A stretch of 64,000 bases of DNA, from positions 1 to 64,000 of the forward strand of contig NW_017567020.1 of NCBI RefSeq assembly GCF_001661265.1. Reading direction: 5' to 3'. The position numbers and the translations under genes are program-made. The DNA comes from Saitoella complicata NRRL Y-17804. Its lineage: Eukaryota; Ascomycota; Saitoellomycetes; Saitoellales; Saitoellaceae. Positions 8,700 to 19,432 of this stretch are shown piece by piece. Numbering within the stretch: the stretch's first letter is position 1; every line of letters begins with the position of its first letter. The notes below the pieces were generated by a model, which saw only the letters and a program-made list of their open reading frames with translations, was not told where the DNA came from and made no database searches.

Positions 8700-10527
8700 A
8701 TGGAGAAGGTCAGTGCCTCGTTCAGGAAAACAGTCAAGGGGATGGGGAACCCCAAAGCCCTCCTTCACCCCAGCGAATGGAAGATCCCTCCGCAGCCTGG
8801 AGCTCTCTCCAACTCCATGCGTTGGTCGAACCACGGTACGTCTCACGTCGTCCTGCTCTCTCTCTCCTCCGTGATCTCATGCTGACAAGTCTTGCAGATC
8901 TCGACCCAATCGAACCCAGACGCCGCGTCTGGACCAAAAAAGACTTCATCTTCTACTGGATGTCCGACCAATTCATCACCCCCGTCTGGCTCATCGGCTC
9001 GACCCTCGCCGGCCTCGGTTTCACCATGCGCGAAGCCATTCCGCTCACGTTCTTCGGGTTCTTGTTGACCGGGTGTGTGCTTTATTTGAATGGTTTCGTC
9101 GGAGCGTATTACCGAACGCCGTTCCCCGTTTATGCGAGGACGAGTTGGGGGTATTATGGAGCGTATTTTCCGATTGTTTGCAGGACGATCTTGGCGTTGT
9201 TTTGGCTTGCCATCTTGACTTACGTACGTTCCCCCCCCCTTCTCCGTATCCTTCTGCACAACAGTCTGGCTAACAGCTCGAGTTCTAGCAATGCGGAGTC
9301 ATCGTCGAACAAATGCTCATCGCGATCTGGCCCTCCTTCCGCCACTTCCCCAACCACTTCCCCGAATCCGCCGGCGTAACATCCGCCGGCCTCATCGGAA
9401 TCATGGTCTACTGGGCAATCCAAACCCCAATCTCCCTCATCCCCGTCCACAAACTCAAATACTTCTTTCTCCTCAAGACAATCATCTCGCCCATCACCTT
9501 CATCGCAATGGGTATCTGGGGTCTCTCGCAGGCACCCACGGGACCTTTGATCGATGGACCCGTGAGGATGACGAGCATGAGCAAGGGCTTGGCTGTTTGT
9601 ACGGGGTTGAACGCCGTTAACTCCCTCTGGGCAACATTCTCCGTCAATGTCAGCGACTTCTCACGTTTCTCCAAAGAGAACAAGTTCCAATGGTGGCAAG
9701 GTCTCGTCTTCGCCGTCTCCGGAACCGTTCCCGTCATCTGTGCCATGGCAACCGCGAACGCCTGCGAAGTCGTCTACGGCTCAACCGTCTTCGCACCAAA
9801 CGACGTCCTTGCCCTCTGGGGTAACCGCGGTGCTGTCTTTTTCTGCGGGTTTGGATGGTTGATCGCCTCCGTCGCTGGTAATATCTCGGCGAACGCCATC
9901 TCGTTCGCGACGGATTTCACGGCGTTGTTCCCCACGTACTTCAACATTCGCCGTGCGTGTCTCGCCGGAGGTGTTATCTCCATCCTGATGTGTCCATGGA
10001 AAATCGTGGCGAACGCGACCCAATTCGTCAACTTCCTCGGTGCGTACGGGTGTTATATGGGTCCCATCGCAGGCGTCATGATCGCCGATTTCTGGATCGT
10101 GAGAAAGAAGGTGCTCGATATTCGGGAGGTCTACAACGCATCCCCGAGTGGTGCGTATTGGTTCGATTACGGCGTTAACTGGCGTGCGGTTGTCGCGTTC
10201 TTCATCGGGTGGGGTCCCAACATCCCGGATTTCGCACATGCTATTAACTCTACCGGAGTTAAGAGCACGAACCCGTACACGTACTCGTTGTCGTGGATCT
10301 TCGGACTCGTCGTGTCTCTCGTGGCATACACCATTATCTCCAAGTTCTTCCCCCCGACCAAGAGTTTGTCATACTCCGAAGTCCACGTCGACGATGTTCT
10401 GCAATATGATGAGGACGGCAACGTCATGCAGACTGAGCATGGTATCATTGACGGCGTTGATATGCAGTCGAGCGGAAGTATGGATAAGGAGGCTGCGATT
10501 GTCAATGCCAAGTTGGCGAATGCCTAG
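8700..10527 (+). CDS. NCS1-family nucleobase/allantoin permease (Fur type)
   Basis: Three exons: 8700-8835, 8898-9223 and 9289-10527; introns of 62 and 65 bp with GT...AG ends and CTGAC/CTAAC branch points. The product has 566 aa with about 12 membrane helices. Family marks are the N-terminal NPKALLHPSEWKIPP, the helix pattern SWGYYGAYFPIVCRT, QVKFS-like SDFSRFSKENK after helix 6, and IADFWIVRKK in the last third. NCS1 Fur-type proteins import uracil, allantoin, uridine or related compounds with protons across the plasma membrane; the exact substrate cannot be read from the sequence. The acidic C-terminal tail is typical for proteins removed by ubiquitin-dependent endocytosis. The convergent neighbour is the NSUN-type methyltransferase. 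Confidence 0.92.
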
Positions 10528-10847
10528 GTGTATGGGGAAGAAATGGGGGTGGAGGATAGAGGATGGATGGGAGTGGGTGACGCTAGAGATGCCGGTGTGT
10601 TAGACCTCCTCTGGAACGTGTATTTTTTGGAGTAGATAGCTACCGTATGTGTTTGAAATACCCTTTATAACTTTTGTACTGGCACCCTTCTTTGTAAGCT
10701 TCTTCGTCATATCCAGGTATTCGTCGGTTCTTGACGCAAATTTCATCTCAAGGACTGCCGCAACAGTTCATGCGCTTCGCCAGCTCAAGATGACCTGCGA
10801 TTACCGTACATTCGCGCATGCGTCTTCCGTTCCTTCTTTTCTTTTCC
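10528..10847. other. Convergent intergenic region
   Basis: Short shared 3' region between the permease and the RNA methyltransferase. AT-rich stretches are compatible with two facing polyadenylation regions; no gene is seen. Confidence 0.5.
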
Positions 10848-11987
10848 TCACGAGGTCCTCCTCAGGATAGAGAAGTACAACGGACCCCACCTCCCCTCCG
10901 TATCCGGCAACACGATATGCCCATACCTCGTCTTCTCCCCAATCGCAAACCCCTCCTTCCTCCTCACAACCTCCACCTCAATCACACTGACCCCCCTCCC
11001 CACAACCTCACTCTGCTCATACTTATCCCCCTCCCCCTTCTCCGCCTCCATCGCCTTGAACCGCTCGTTTCGCTTTTTGAGGCGTTTGATGTAGGAGCGG
11101 ACGACGTCGTCATTTTCTTCGGGTGAGATGGAGCAGGTTGCGTAGACGACTAGACCGCCGGGTTTCACGACTTTGACGGCTGTTTCGAGGAGCTCGAGTT
11201 GGATTGCCGAGATCTCTTTCGAGGCTTTGGGTTTCCAGCGGATCATCTCGTCTCCACCTTCATACACCGAATGAAGAATATGCCGTTCGGAACCACACGG
11301 AGCGTCAAGCAAAACACGATCATAGTGCGAGGTTGGGAAGTGGAGCGTTTTGGTACCGTCGTGTTCTGTGGCTGTGATTTTGCGTTTTTCGAAGAGAGGG
11401 GCGGGGAGGTATTCTTCGAGGTTTCCGCGGAGTCGCTTTCGTCTGGCGGGGTTCATTTCGTTTGCGTGGAGCGTGCCGATCTTGACTCCTTGATGTTCCG
11501 GCTTGATGGCGCCGGCGTGGAGGTGCGGGAATAGTTGTTGTGCGATCGCGATACTCTTTCCGCCAGGCGCGGCGCAGAGGTCGAGGATATCCAGACCAGG
11601 CGTGACGTTCAGTGCTTCGGTGACTAGAACGGATGCTGCGTCCATCAGGTAGTGTGTCCGTAAACCACCTCTCGAACCGTTGGTCGTACTCGGCTTTGGT
11701 GGGTTGAAAGGATGTTCGGTCGACGTGCGCTCATCGTGCTCCTTCTTCACCACACAAGGAATTGAAACGAAAGGTAACGGTTCAGCATCCTTGTCTTCAA
11801 CGCCCAACGTCGCCTTGACTTCCTTCGCTTCGACGAACTGATTGAGGAGTGCGCAGTGCCGTGTCGAGCCGAGCATTGCGGGTTGTAGTGCTGCCCATCG
11901 CTCTTCGCCGTAGATGGTCTCGAAGTGTTTGTTGAAAGTATCTTGCGCCTTTTCGAGGCGAGCGTTGCCTGCGTTCTTCTTGCCCAT
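10848..11987 (-). CDS. RNA m5C methyltransferase, NSUN/RsmB family
   Basis: Encodes 379 aa from an ATG at 11987; the frame is open further upstream, but that part has no family similarity and its first codons overlap the tRNA gene region. Class I methyltransferase motifs are clear: LDLCAAPGGKS (SAM binding), DAPCGSE (motif IV Cys) and ATCSISPEEND (motif VI Cys, the nucleophile in this family). The short N-terminal part, with FNKHFETIYGEERW near the start, is like the mitochondrial-type NSUN3/NSUN4 group rather than the large Trm4 or Nop2 proteins. It should methylate cytosine-5 in rRNA or tRNA; the target is not known. Confidence 0.88.
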   Translation of the reverse strand: MGKKNAGNARLEKAQDTFNKHFETIYGEERWAALQPAMLGSTRHCALLNQFVEAKEVKATLGVEDKDAEPLPFVSIPCVVKKEHDERTSTEHPFNPPKPSTTNGSRGGLRTHYLMDAASVLVTEALNVTPGLDILDLCAAPGGKSIAIAQQLFPHLHAGAIKPEHQGVKIGTLHANEMNPARRKRLRGNLEEYLPAPLFEKRKITATEHDGTKTLHFPTSHYDRVLLDAPCGSERHILHSVYEGGDEMIRWKPKASKEISAIQLELLETAVKVVKPGGLVVYATCSISPEENDDVVRSYIKRLKKRNERFKAMEAEKGEGDKYEQSEVVGRGVSVIEVEVVRRKEGFAIGEKTRYGHIVLPDTEGRWGPLYFSILRRTS

Positions 11988-12221
11988 TTTCACTGCTGTT
12001 GCTCTGTATAAAAAAAGTGGAGCATATGCAGTAACGTAGACAACGCAGGGTTCACACAGGGCAAATTGACGTCGGTTGTCACCAATGCCCGCCGAGTCTA
12101 TAGCTACGCTTTCAAGGTGAAGATATCGATATTGGGCTGTTTTTGTGCGAAAACACCTTCCTGACCCACATATCCAGAACGAGCTGCCGTGGGAACTACA
12201 CGGGCAAAAGAGCAAAAATAG

Positions 12222-12295
12222 TAGCATCGGGAGGTTTCGATCCTCCGATCTCCGGGTTATGAGCCCGGCGGCTTAAACCACTTGCCTACGATGCT
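12222..12295 (-). tRNA. Initiator tRNA-Met (CAT), copy 1
   Basis: A 74-nt intronless tRNA. The acceptor AGCATCG/CGATGCT is fully paired with A1-U72; the anticodon stem has the GGG...CCC run around CTCATAA; the T loop is ATCGAAA (A54, A60) in place of TTC. These are the eukaryotic initiator marks and exclude the elongator. TTTTTGCT follows as terminator. A conserved tail ending in GTTCCCACG lies 26 nt behind the tRNA. Confidence 0.96.
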
Positions 12296-13039
12296 TGCTG
12301 ATGAGTAGGGTAATGGCACTGATACAAATCACCTTTCTGACCCGCTTTCAAATCTACCACCCTTGAGGAAGAGCATCTCCTCCATTCACCTGCCAGGTCC
12401 CCGGATAGTTTTGTACATTTCTCTATGCCTCTTCATGATTCTCCGTCTACACAGCTGCCTCTGTTCTCTCCTCATGATCCGACAACTCCCCCAACACCCA
12501 ACCCTCGATATCTCGGCCCCGACGATCCTGCCAAGCCTTATTTCTCGCACGCGAGATAACCCCAGCCTCCACCTCATCGCCAGCTGAGCCATGTGAAGTG
12601 CTCCTTAACTCATACCTAATCTCGGAGAGTTCTTCCATCATAGACGTAATCTCCTTGAAACATTCCTGGTGACCATTTGACCTCGTCGAGGCGATAGGTA
12701 ATGAGGAAGCTGCACATAATTGCAACCCAGGGATGAGTGTATAGCATCATGACAGCAGATGAGAGGCTGAAAAGATCTCTTGAATATCGCTAATCCTATA
12801 GCTAATACCTAATTGCACGACATTCCACCGATTATAAAGTCCTTATCCACAATGTTCCTGCTCCATACGTATTACTCCCACATGCAACATCAAAGCGGAA
12901 GACCGAAACCGACAACGAAAAACAATGTAGTGTAGTGTATCAATGATATAACAGCTCCCTCCCACACGGAAGAGGGGCTTCGCCAAACGTAGTCCAGCTA
13001 CGCAAGGCAACGAAAAAACAATGAAACTCGTACTCAAAC
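12296..13039. other. Intergenic, no gene identified
   Basis: No protein with support. A minus-strand frame at 12447-12725 is open but starts only at TTG and has no recognised domain. No tRNA or repeat array seen. Confidence 0.4.
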
Positions 13040-14341
13040 TCAGACAATAAAAGTCACGACACCCAACAACCAAGCGACAACAGCGACAGCACCGATACGG
13101 GCATGGTTCTCCAACGCACCAGAGTTCTGTGCGAGTGTGGTGTTGGTAGACATACCAGACACCTTGGCGGCGGAGGAAGTCTTGGCTGCGGATGCCTTGG
13201 CGGAGGAAGATCCGGATGCAGATCCAGAGACTGAACCAGCAACAGCAGCGACGGAGGCAGAAGCAGAAGCGGCGGCAGAGGAGGCACCGGAGGAGTATGC
13301 GACGTGCGGCTCGGGCTTAGCGGTAGAGGTGACGAAACCGGTCTTGGTCGTCGCGCTGCCAGACGAAACAGTGCTGGCGACAGAAGTCGTCAACCCAGAA
13401 GTAGGAAGAGAACCACCGGAGGAGGTAGAACCACCAGTCGCAGCCGCAGTAGTCGTAGAGTGCGCAGACGACACCGCCTCACCACCCGTCGCACTCGTCT
13501 CCTTACCATCAATCAAAATCGAATCCGCCATCCCCGAAGTACCAGAATAGGAAAACGTGTTCGCAGATGAGTAATCAACCACAGTTAGGTCCTTGATATA
13601 CATCGTAAACGGCGCACCCGCATAATCCGTCACACCACCTGCCCACTCAATCGTGCCCTCAGCATTATCGGGGTCTCCACCCGCCCAATTACCAATCTTG
13701 ATCTGCGACGGGGTCTGCGGGAACTCGACAGTATTGCCGACCGTGCAGGAAGCGGAAGTGAGAGTGCGGTATACGACGCCGTCAACAATCCATTCGATAC
13801 GTTCGGGTGTCCAGTCAATTTCGAAAGTGTGGTAGTCCGAGATGGAGTTTCCGATATCGTGCATACCACCACGGGTCCATCCCGTCGATGTATCCGCTTG
13901 CCAGAAGAAGTTGGATTGAGAGTGGTAGTCGTCGCCTCCGCACCACTCCCAGTCGATTTCGTCCAGGACATCGCTGAGGAGGATGAACGACGAGACGATC
14001 CCTGTTCCGGCGGCGGGCTTGATAGTCGCTTTGACATTTCCGTACCAGATCCAGAGATTCGATTCGAGGACGGGGGCGTCGAAGCGTTTTGCGATCGTGA
14101 GGGCCATGCCGTTGTCGCCGTCGTAGGAAAGTTCGCCGGAGCCGTTGAAGGTCCAGTTTCCGGGGACGTCAGAGCCGGAGAGACCGGTCCAGTCGTAGAC
14201 GGTTGTGGAGGTGGGGAAGGCATCGACAGCGGCACAGGTGTCGCCCTGGGTTGGGTTGCAGGAGGAGGTCGTTTGAGCAGAGGTGAATGGGGCGGAAAAG
14301 AGGAGTAGGGCCGAGGCCAGAGAGATTGCTGAGGTGAACAT
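13040..14341 (-). CDS. CRH1: GH16 Crh-family chitin-glucan transglycosylase, GPI-type
   Basis: Encodes 433 aa. The signal peptide is MFTSAISLASALLLFSAPFTSA, so the ATG at 14341 is the start; the frame upstream has only a TTG. The catalytic motif DEIDWEW lies at about residue 140 (the two Glu are nucleophile and acid/base, the Asp assists), and WTPERIEWIVDG and IKIGNWAGGDPDN are Crh hallmarks. A long Ser/Thr/Ala-rich stalk (about 290-405) and a hydrophobic C-terminus (VVAWLLGVVTFIV) indicate GPI anchoring at the plasma membrane and cell wall. Crh enzymes join chitin to beta-1,6/1,3-glucan. No CBM18 module is present, unlike Utr2-type members. A TATAAA box at 14484-14489 serves it. Confidence 0.94.
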   Translation of the reverse strand: MFTSAISLASALLLFSAPFTSAQTTSSCNPTQGDTCAAVDAFPTSTTVYDWTGLSGSDVPGNWTFNGSGELSYDGDNGMALTIAKRFDAPVLESNLWIWYGNVKATIKPAAGTGIVSSFILLSDVLDEIDWEWCGGDDYHSQSNFFWQADTSTGWTRGGMHDIGNSISDYHTFEIDWTPERIEWIVDGVVYRTLTSASCTVGNTVEFPQTPSQIKIGNWAGGDPDNAEGTIEWAGGVTDYAGAPFTMYIKDLTVVDYSSANTFSYSGTSGMADSILIDGKETSATGGEAVSSAHSTTTAAATGGSTSSGGSLPTSGLTTSVASTVSSGSATTKTGFVTSTAKPEPHVAYSSGASSAAASASASVAAVAGSVSGSASGSSSAKASAAKTSSAAKVSGMSTNTTLAQNSGALENHARIGAVAVVAWLLGVVTFIV

Positions 14342-14483
14342 CGTTCGTGTCGTCAAAGAGTGTTGTTGAACAAAAACGTTAAGGAAAGGAGAAAGCTGTA
14401 ACGGCAACGGTAACGAAAGGTTGTAAAGGTTGACAGCAGCTGAACGTCGATATTGGTAGAAATAGTGCGGACAAGGACCAGCC

Positions 14484-14489
14484 TTTATA
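14484..14489 (-). promoter_or_regulatory. TATA box of the Crh gene
   Basis: TATAAA on the minus strand, 143 bp upstream of the ATG at 14341. Confidence 0.5.
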
Positions 14490-14877
14490 ATTGATACTCG
14501 CTCGTAACCAGCCGAGAAAGCTCAGGACGTGTGCAATGAAGATCAAACAAGAGAGAACCAGCTCGTTCTAAGTTTGCCAACCTCTGGCGTCTCGGCGGTC
14601 TTAGCACGAGCCTCCCGTCATATATCCGGAGTCGCTGGTGACTGGTGCTTGGCGTTGTTTGGGAGGTCGCGGGTGTGGCGCGGTGGGGTGCTCGATGGAC
14701 GGGAGGTTGGGCTTCTATTAATAGCAGAGCTCAATTGATGGAGGATATCGAGGATGCGACTGAGAAAGGAAACGGCTGGGTACATTCAATTGCTATTGCG
14801 GCACTGAGCAGCCGTGCGCTTTGACCACCGTCATCTCACAGCAGAGCTACGACTGGAGATTACACACACGGCACGTC

Positions 14878-15219
14878 TCAAACGGGTAAAGGATAGACAT
14901 TCGTTTGAGATTCCTTGCGAACGTCACCCAGCTTGAAAAAGCTTAGCACATCGTGATCTATTCGAATAACCGCGCCTCCCTTCAGCTGTAGCTCATTGCC
15001 ATCGCCATCTCCATGATCACATGAGCCGCAACCGATCGTACGAACGTCGGCGTCACTCGTCTTCATCCCAATCGCATCAAACTTCTCTTCTCGACTCATC
15101 TTAACCCGATGCTTTAAACGGGTACGCTTGCGCCGGCGATTATCTACCCGGGCCCGGTCCGAAACCTGGGCCATGGGCCGTGCGCCGCGGCAGCCGAGCG
15201 TGCTAAAAATATCACACAT
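14878..15219 (-). CDS. Small hypothetical protein
   Basis: An ATG at 15219 opens 113 codons with no intron. The product has a basic middle (RRRKRTRLKHR) and a Cys-Gly-x-Cys-Asp cluster. I recognise no family, and the sequence could be a chance frame in the 1.2-kb space between the Crh gene and the CSC1-type gene. A second possible start is the internal Met after the basic run. Confidence 0.25.
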   Translation of the reverse strand: MCDIFSTLGCRGARPMAQVSDRARVDNRRRKRTRLKHRVKMSREEKFDAIGMKTSDADVRTIGCGSCDHGDGDGNELQLKGGAVIRIDHDVLSFFKLGDVRKESQTNVYPLPV

Positions 15220-15611
15220 GGAAAATCGGGATTGCTAGAGCTTCAATCGTTTGTATCAGCTGAGGGTGCTATTGGATGAACAGATCGCGAGGAGCGGTTG
15301 GAGGACCATGTTCCAAGCAGAAGTTCGGGTATCAGATGCAATATTATTTTCTAGTCATATTCTTGATGAATAACACATCACAATCCGCATGTCCAAACAC
15401 CACCGATACATCATGCTCGTTGATATCAATGCGCATGCTATGGTATGCCCAACCCTCATGGTTCCACGTCGGCTGTCGAGCAAGTCCTCGGCAAAGTATG
15501 CTTCCTCCACGCGCCAAAACACATACTCCACTCTCTTCCCCTCATGGGTCTTGGTACACCAAACCCCGGCATCTCGTCAAGGTGCACCACCCGCCAAGCC
15601 ATCCACAACAC

Positions 15612-18600
15612 TCAGATCTCCACCAACTCTCTCTCATCCCAATCCGGCGGCTTCCCCTCCCACCTGACCTTCCCATCCCCACCAATCCAAGCCCCCTGAT
15701 CCTCAATCTTGACCAACCCCTCATACTCCCTCCTCGTCCTCTCAATCTCATCCCCCGCAATGCCCAACTCATCTTTCGGAATCCAGACGATTGGTTCACG
15801 GGCACGGAGAGCGGCGTGGGTGAATGCGCGGTCGAGGAGTGCGGAGCGTTCGGAAGGGCTGAGGTGAACACCGTTAGATTGATCGCCGAAGCCGAGGGTG
15901 TAGGAGGAGTGAGTGTTTGTGGTCGTGGTTGTTTTTGCGTCAGATGGCGATGAGGGGGCGGCCAGGCCGGCGGGGTCGAGGGCGGCCGCGGAGTGGGTTG
16001 CGTGCGAGGTCGGTGCTGGCGATATCGGTGCACTCTTTGCTGCATCGTCGAAGGAGACGGTTTTCGTTTTCGATGAATCGCGCTGTTCCGAGTCTTCAAG
16101 CTTGGCATCGCCAAGGGTATCTGGGGAATCAATGACGCCCTCTTGTCGTGCAACCTCCGTATCCACAAACAAGTCGGTTTTCTGTCGCTCACTGCTCTCT
16201 TCCTCAGGTGCATGGTCAACTTTTCCAACCATCTCCACCTCCCTCTCCCTCGCCGCCTTAGCATCATCCTTCTCCGACGCAGAGGCCTCCTTCTTCGCCT
16301 TCCTCCTCCGCCTCGCCTGACTACTCGTCAAACTCGGGAACGGCCTCAAACTCGTCAACTCAACAGCCTGTTCATGCAACTCTTTTTGCTCCATCACGCT
16401 TTCCTCCAACGTCACGGGCAAGTACTGCGTCAACGGGTCATATGCGGTCGTCAGCAATACATGGAAGATGGCCGTTCCGAACAGGAGGATGATCATAAGG
16501 ATAGCCTGTGGTGTACATGCAACAATCCCATCCGCATCACGAGCGAGGAAGAACAATCCGATCATAATGATCTCGAGGAGGTAAAGACCGGTAAAGGTGT
16601 GATAGAGAGCGCGTGGGTACGCCAATCCTCCAGTATCGATCTCGAAGCGGTAAACGTAGACGAAATTGTACAGGTAAGCGAAGTAGAACAACGCAAACGA
16701 GACGAGGACGAAAATCATGACCAACGGTGCGATGATGGAGTAAGTGAGACCTGTAAGACTTGATTAGCATTTCCACCGAAGAAGACGTCTCAACAACCCT
16801 ACCGATAACAGCGAGCGTGGTAAACACTGGAAACGTCGTACCCCACCCAATGGTGTTCAAGTGGAAGAACCTCTTCCACTTCTTCCTGGGCGTGTTATCG
16901 AACAGGAATCCAAAGACATAGAATAGGATCAACCCAACAACCTGCAACAAGGTACCCGCGGCTCCTGTCAACCCCTGCAACAACAAATACGAAAAGAAGA
17001 AGTTCGCTGCTTTGGGTAGGTTCTGCGCCAGGATCGTCGCCGCTGAGCTAGGGTTATTGATAATGGACGCGACGACCGAGGTGATCGAGGACGAGATCGA
17101 GACGACAAGGAAGATCTGCACGACGGAGAACGCAAAGTACATATGCTGCACCAAAAACTCCGCCTGAGTCTTCGTCGGCGGTCCCATCTGTCTCGCAATG
17201 AACCTCAACAAGATAGGCAAAACCGAGTTGAGAACCAACAACAACACCGAAGGGAGCAAACCAGTGATGATACCCAAGATCCACTGAGGCTGGATATTCG
17301 CGAGGAAGCCAAGCCAGGGAATTTCTTTGCTGAGGTATGCGATGTTGGAAAGGGAACCGATAAACGCGGTTGGGATGGCCCAGAACACGATCATAGCACC
17401 TACGGCGGCCGCACAGACTCCGATACGGATGTAGCGTTCCCACCACTTCAATTGCATATTCTCCCAAATGACATCCTCGGGGGCGACCTCGATGTATCGC
17501 GGTGCCATGTGTAACGGGACATGGTGCGCGACGGCTTGAACAGCCAAATGTGCAGCCAATTGCGAATGAAACTGAATGAATGCAGAATTCATTCGCGGAA
17601 AGCGTTCCGGTGATGCCTGGTCCTCCTCGATCTCGGGGTTGAGACGAGCAAGCTCGGTTTTGCACCAGTGAACGGTGTCGACTTTCTTGCCCACCAGGGG
17701 AAGAGCGGGGAGGAACCTGACGGGGAGGCGGTGCGTGGGGCGCTTGTTGTGTGGTACGTATCGTGCCGCGAGACCCTCGTCTTCTTCCATGTTGTCCTTT
17801 GCGACGAGTTCAATCTCATCGATTTCGCGCTCTTCACCTGCTTTCTTCGCTGCCTTCTGCGCTTGCTTCAGTCTTTTCTCTCGTAATTTTCGTGCCGTTT
17901 TGAGAAGATCCGTTTCAGCTCCTTCGAGCTTTCTTGCAATATTGTCCCTGTCCTTCACCTTGTCGAGCAACTTGCTGTAGTCTCTGTTCAACCACACCTT
18001 TCGGACACCGTCTGGGTAGCAGGAGAAGAGCTTCTTGAGTGCGTTTTCATCGAGGTACTCCTCCGGAATGGTGGAAACCAGGATAGTGGTCGCTGACGCA
18101 CGGAGACGATGTTGCGGTGTGGTCAAGTACGCTTGTCTGATCCGAATGAATGCTGCCAGTTCGTGCTGGATGAAGAACAGGGTACCAACTAGAGCCTTGT
18201 TAGATGCGTCCTCGAGCAACAAGATAGAGCAAGCATACTGATAAACACCCACGCGACTATCAAATGGGCCCACAGTCGCTTCGTATGGTATCTACTCACA
18301 TTGCTGAAAGCCAAGATATCGAGACCCTTCACTTCCGCTCCAGCGGGCGCCTGCCCTGTGTTGTTACCACCGGTAGCATTGATCGGTAGCAAGATTGGCC
18401 AGACGAAGAGCATACCACCACCGAAGAGGTACACGAGCATCCGTAGGTATCGAAGGAAGAAGTAGGCATCCAGTCCAGACTTGGCGATGACGTCTGTTGG
18501 TGGTGTCAGGATCAATGGGCGAATCCATCGAAGGGGGTCGTGGGGTAGCGGTTCTGCTCGTTTACTGCGGCATTCATTAGCATTCATGCCCAGAGTTATG

Positions 18601-18800
18601 GTTGAAAGGGGTAGTGAATACGATTCAGGCCCAATGAAGGTACGAGGTTCGTAGATGCGCTTGATACGTCCTCTGATAAGGCAGAAGATGGCAATTTCTG
18701 TCGCTGCAATCGCTGCGTTCGCGGCAAGAGACGTGACGAAGGACGACAGTGATGTACCGGACAGAGCAGCCGCTGAGCCTGCCGTACCGTTTGTTGACAT
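15612..18800 (-). CDS. CSC1/OSCA (DUF221) calcium-permeable stress-gated channel
   Basis: Four exons on the minus strand: 18800-18622, 18564-18239, 18188-16803 and 16750-15612. Introns are 57, 50 and 52 bp. The product has 1009 aa. Order: N-terminal helix (about 20-42), RSN1-type transmembrane unit with YEPRTFIGPE and KRAEPLPHDPLRWI, the cytosolic PHM7 domain with charged Lys-rich helices, the seven-helix pore region with the conserved PTAFIGSLSNI, and a long acidic C-tail that ends with the fungal block REPIVWIPKDELGIAGDEI. Members are osmo- or mechanosensitive cation channels of plasma membrane or endomembranes. Splicing was chosen because each junction restores a conserved block. Confidence 0.94.
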
Positions 18801-19113
18801 CCTACCTTGTCCAAGAAGCTCCTGTTCTTGGTGTTGGTTGTTCAGGGTATACGGATTGACCTACGAGTATTCGTTGGTGGTTAAGGTTTGTTATGTTATT
18901 AACTGCAGGCGCCCACCCTGTCAGCGGCGCATTCGTTCTGAGCCAACGTCAACCTTATATGAGGACCCTGAAGGGAAAATACGAAGTTCTCAGACAGGGT
19001 ACTTGAAAACATCCAAATACGGGTCAAAGAAAAGTCATGAAACTGAACAGTTTCTTCACATGTTTGTGTCTTCTTTGAATATATTGTTGGTGCAAAAACA
19101 TCTGAACAAACCA
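18801..19113. other. Divergent upstream region of the CSC1-type gene and a tRNA
   Basis: Holds the promoter of the minus-strand channel gene and the 5' flank of the plus-strand tRNA-iMet. No gene seen. Confidence 0.5.
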
Positions 19114-19187
19114 AGCATCGTAGGCAAGTGGTTTAAGCCGCCGGGCTCATAACCCGGAGATCGGAGGATCGAAACCTCCCGATGCTA
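19114..19187 (+). tRNA. Initiator tRNA-Met (CAT), copy 2
   Basis: Mature sequence identical to the copy at 12222-12295, on the other strand. The 3' flank CTATTTTTG.TCTTTT....GTTCCCACGG closely matches that of copy 1, with GTTCCCACG again 26 nt behind the tRNA (19213-19221). The 5' flanks of the copies are not alike. Confidence 0.96.
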
Positions 19188-19432
19188 CTATTTTTGTTCT
19201 TTTCGCCGGGTGGTTCCCACGGTATTGCCAGCCTTCGAATCCAGTGAATACCGCCCCCAATCGACCGCAACAAACTGAGTCCATTCGAAAAACAGTCGAC
19301 CTTCCTCTTCACAGGAGACATCTCTATCTTCGAGGAAGTTTATCTAGGTGCGGCTTCATGTGCCTCACTACGCGCACTATGATTTCCAAACCGAGTAATT
19401 TCAAAACTCGCCTCCTCGAGAAGAAATAACGA

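Noticed and set aside
12222-12295. Possible elongator tRNA-Met
   Set aside because: A1-U72, the GGG/CCC anticodon stem and the ATCGAAA T loop identify the initiator type.
12447-12725. Ninety-two-codon minus-strand frame
   Set aside because: First possible start is TTG, no family similarity and no promoter mark.
13137-13550. Long plus-strand frame opposite the Crh gene stalk
   Set aside because: Shadow of the Ser/Thr/Ala-rich coding sequence on the other strand.
14342-14407. Upstream extension of the Crh gene frame
   Set aside because: It begins only at a TTG, and the signal peptide begins at the ATG at 14341.
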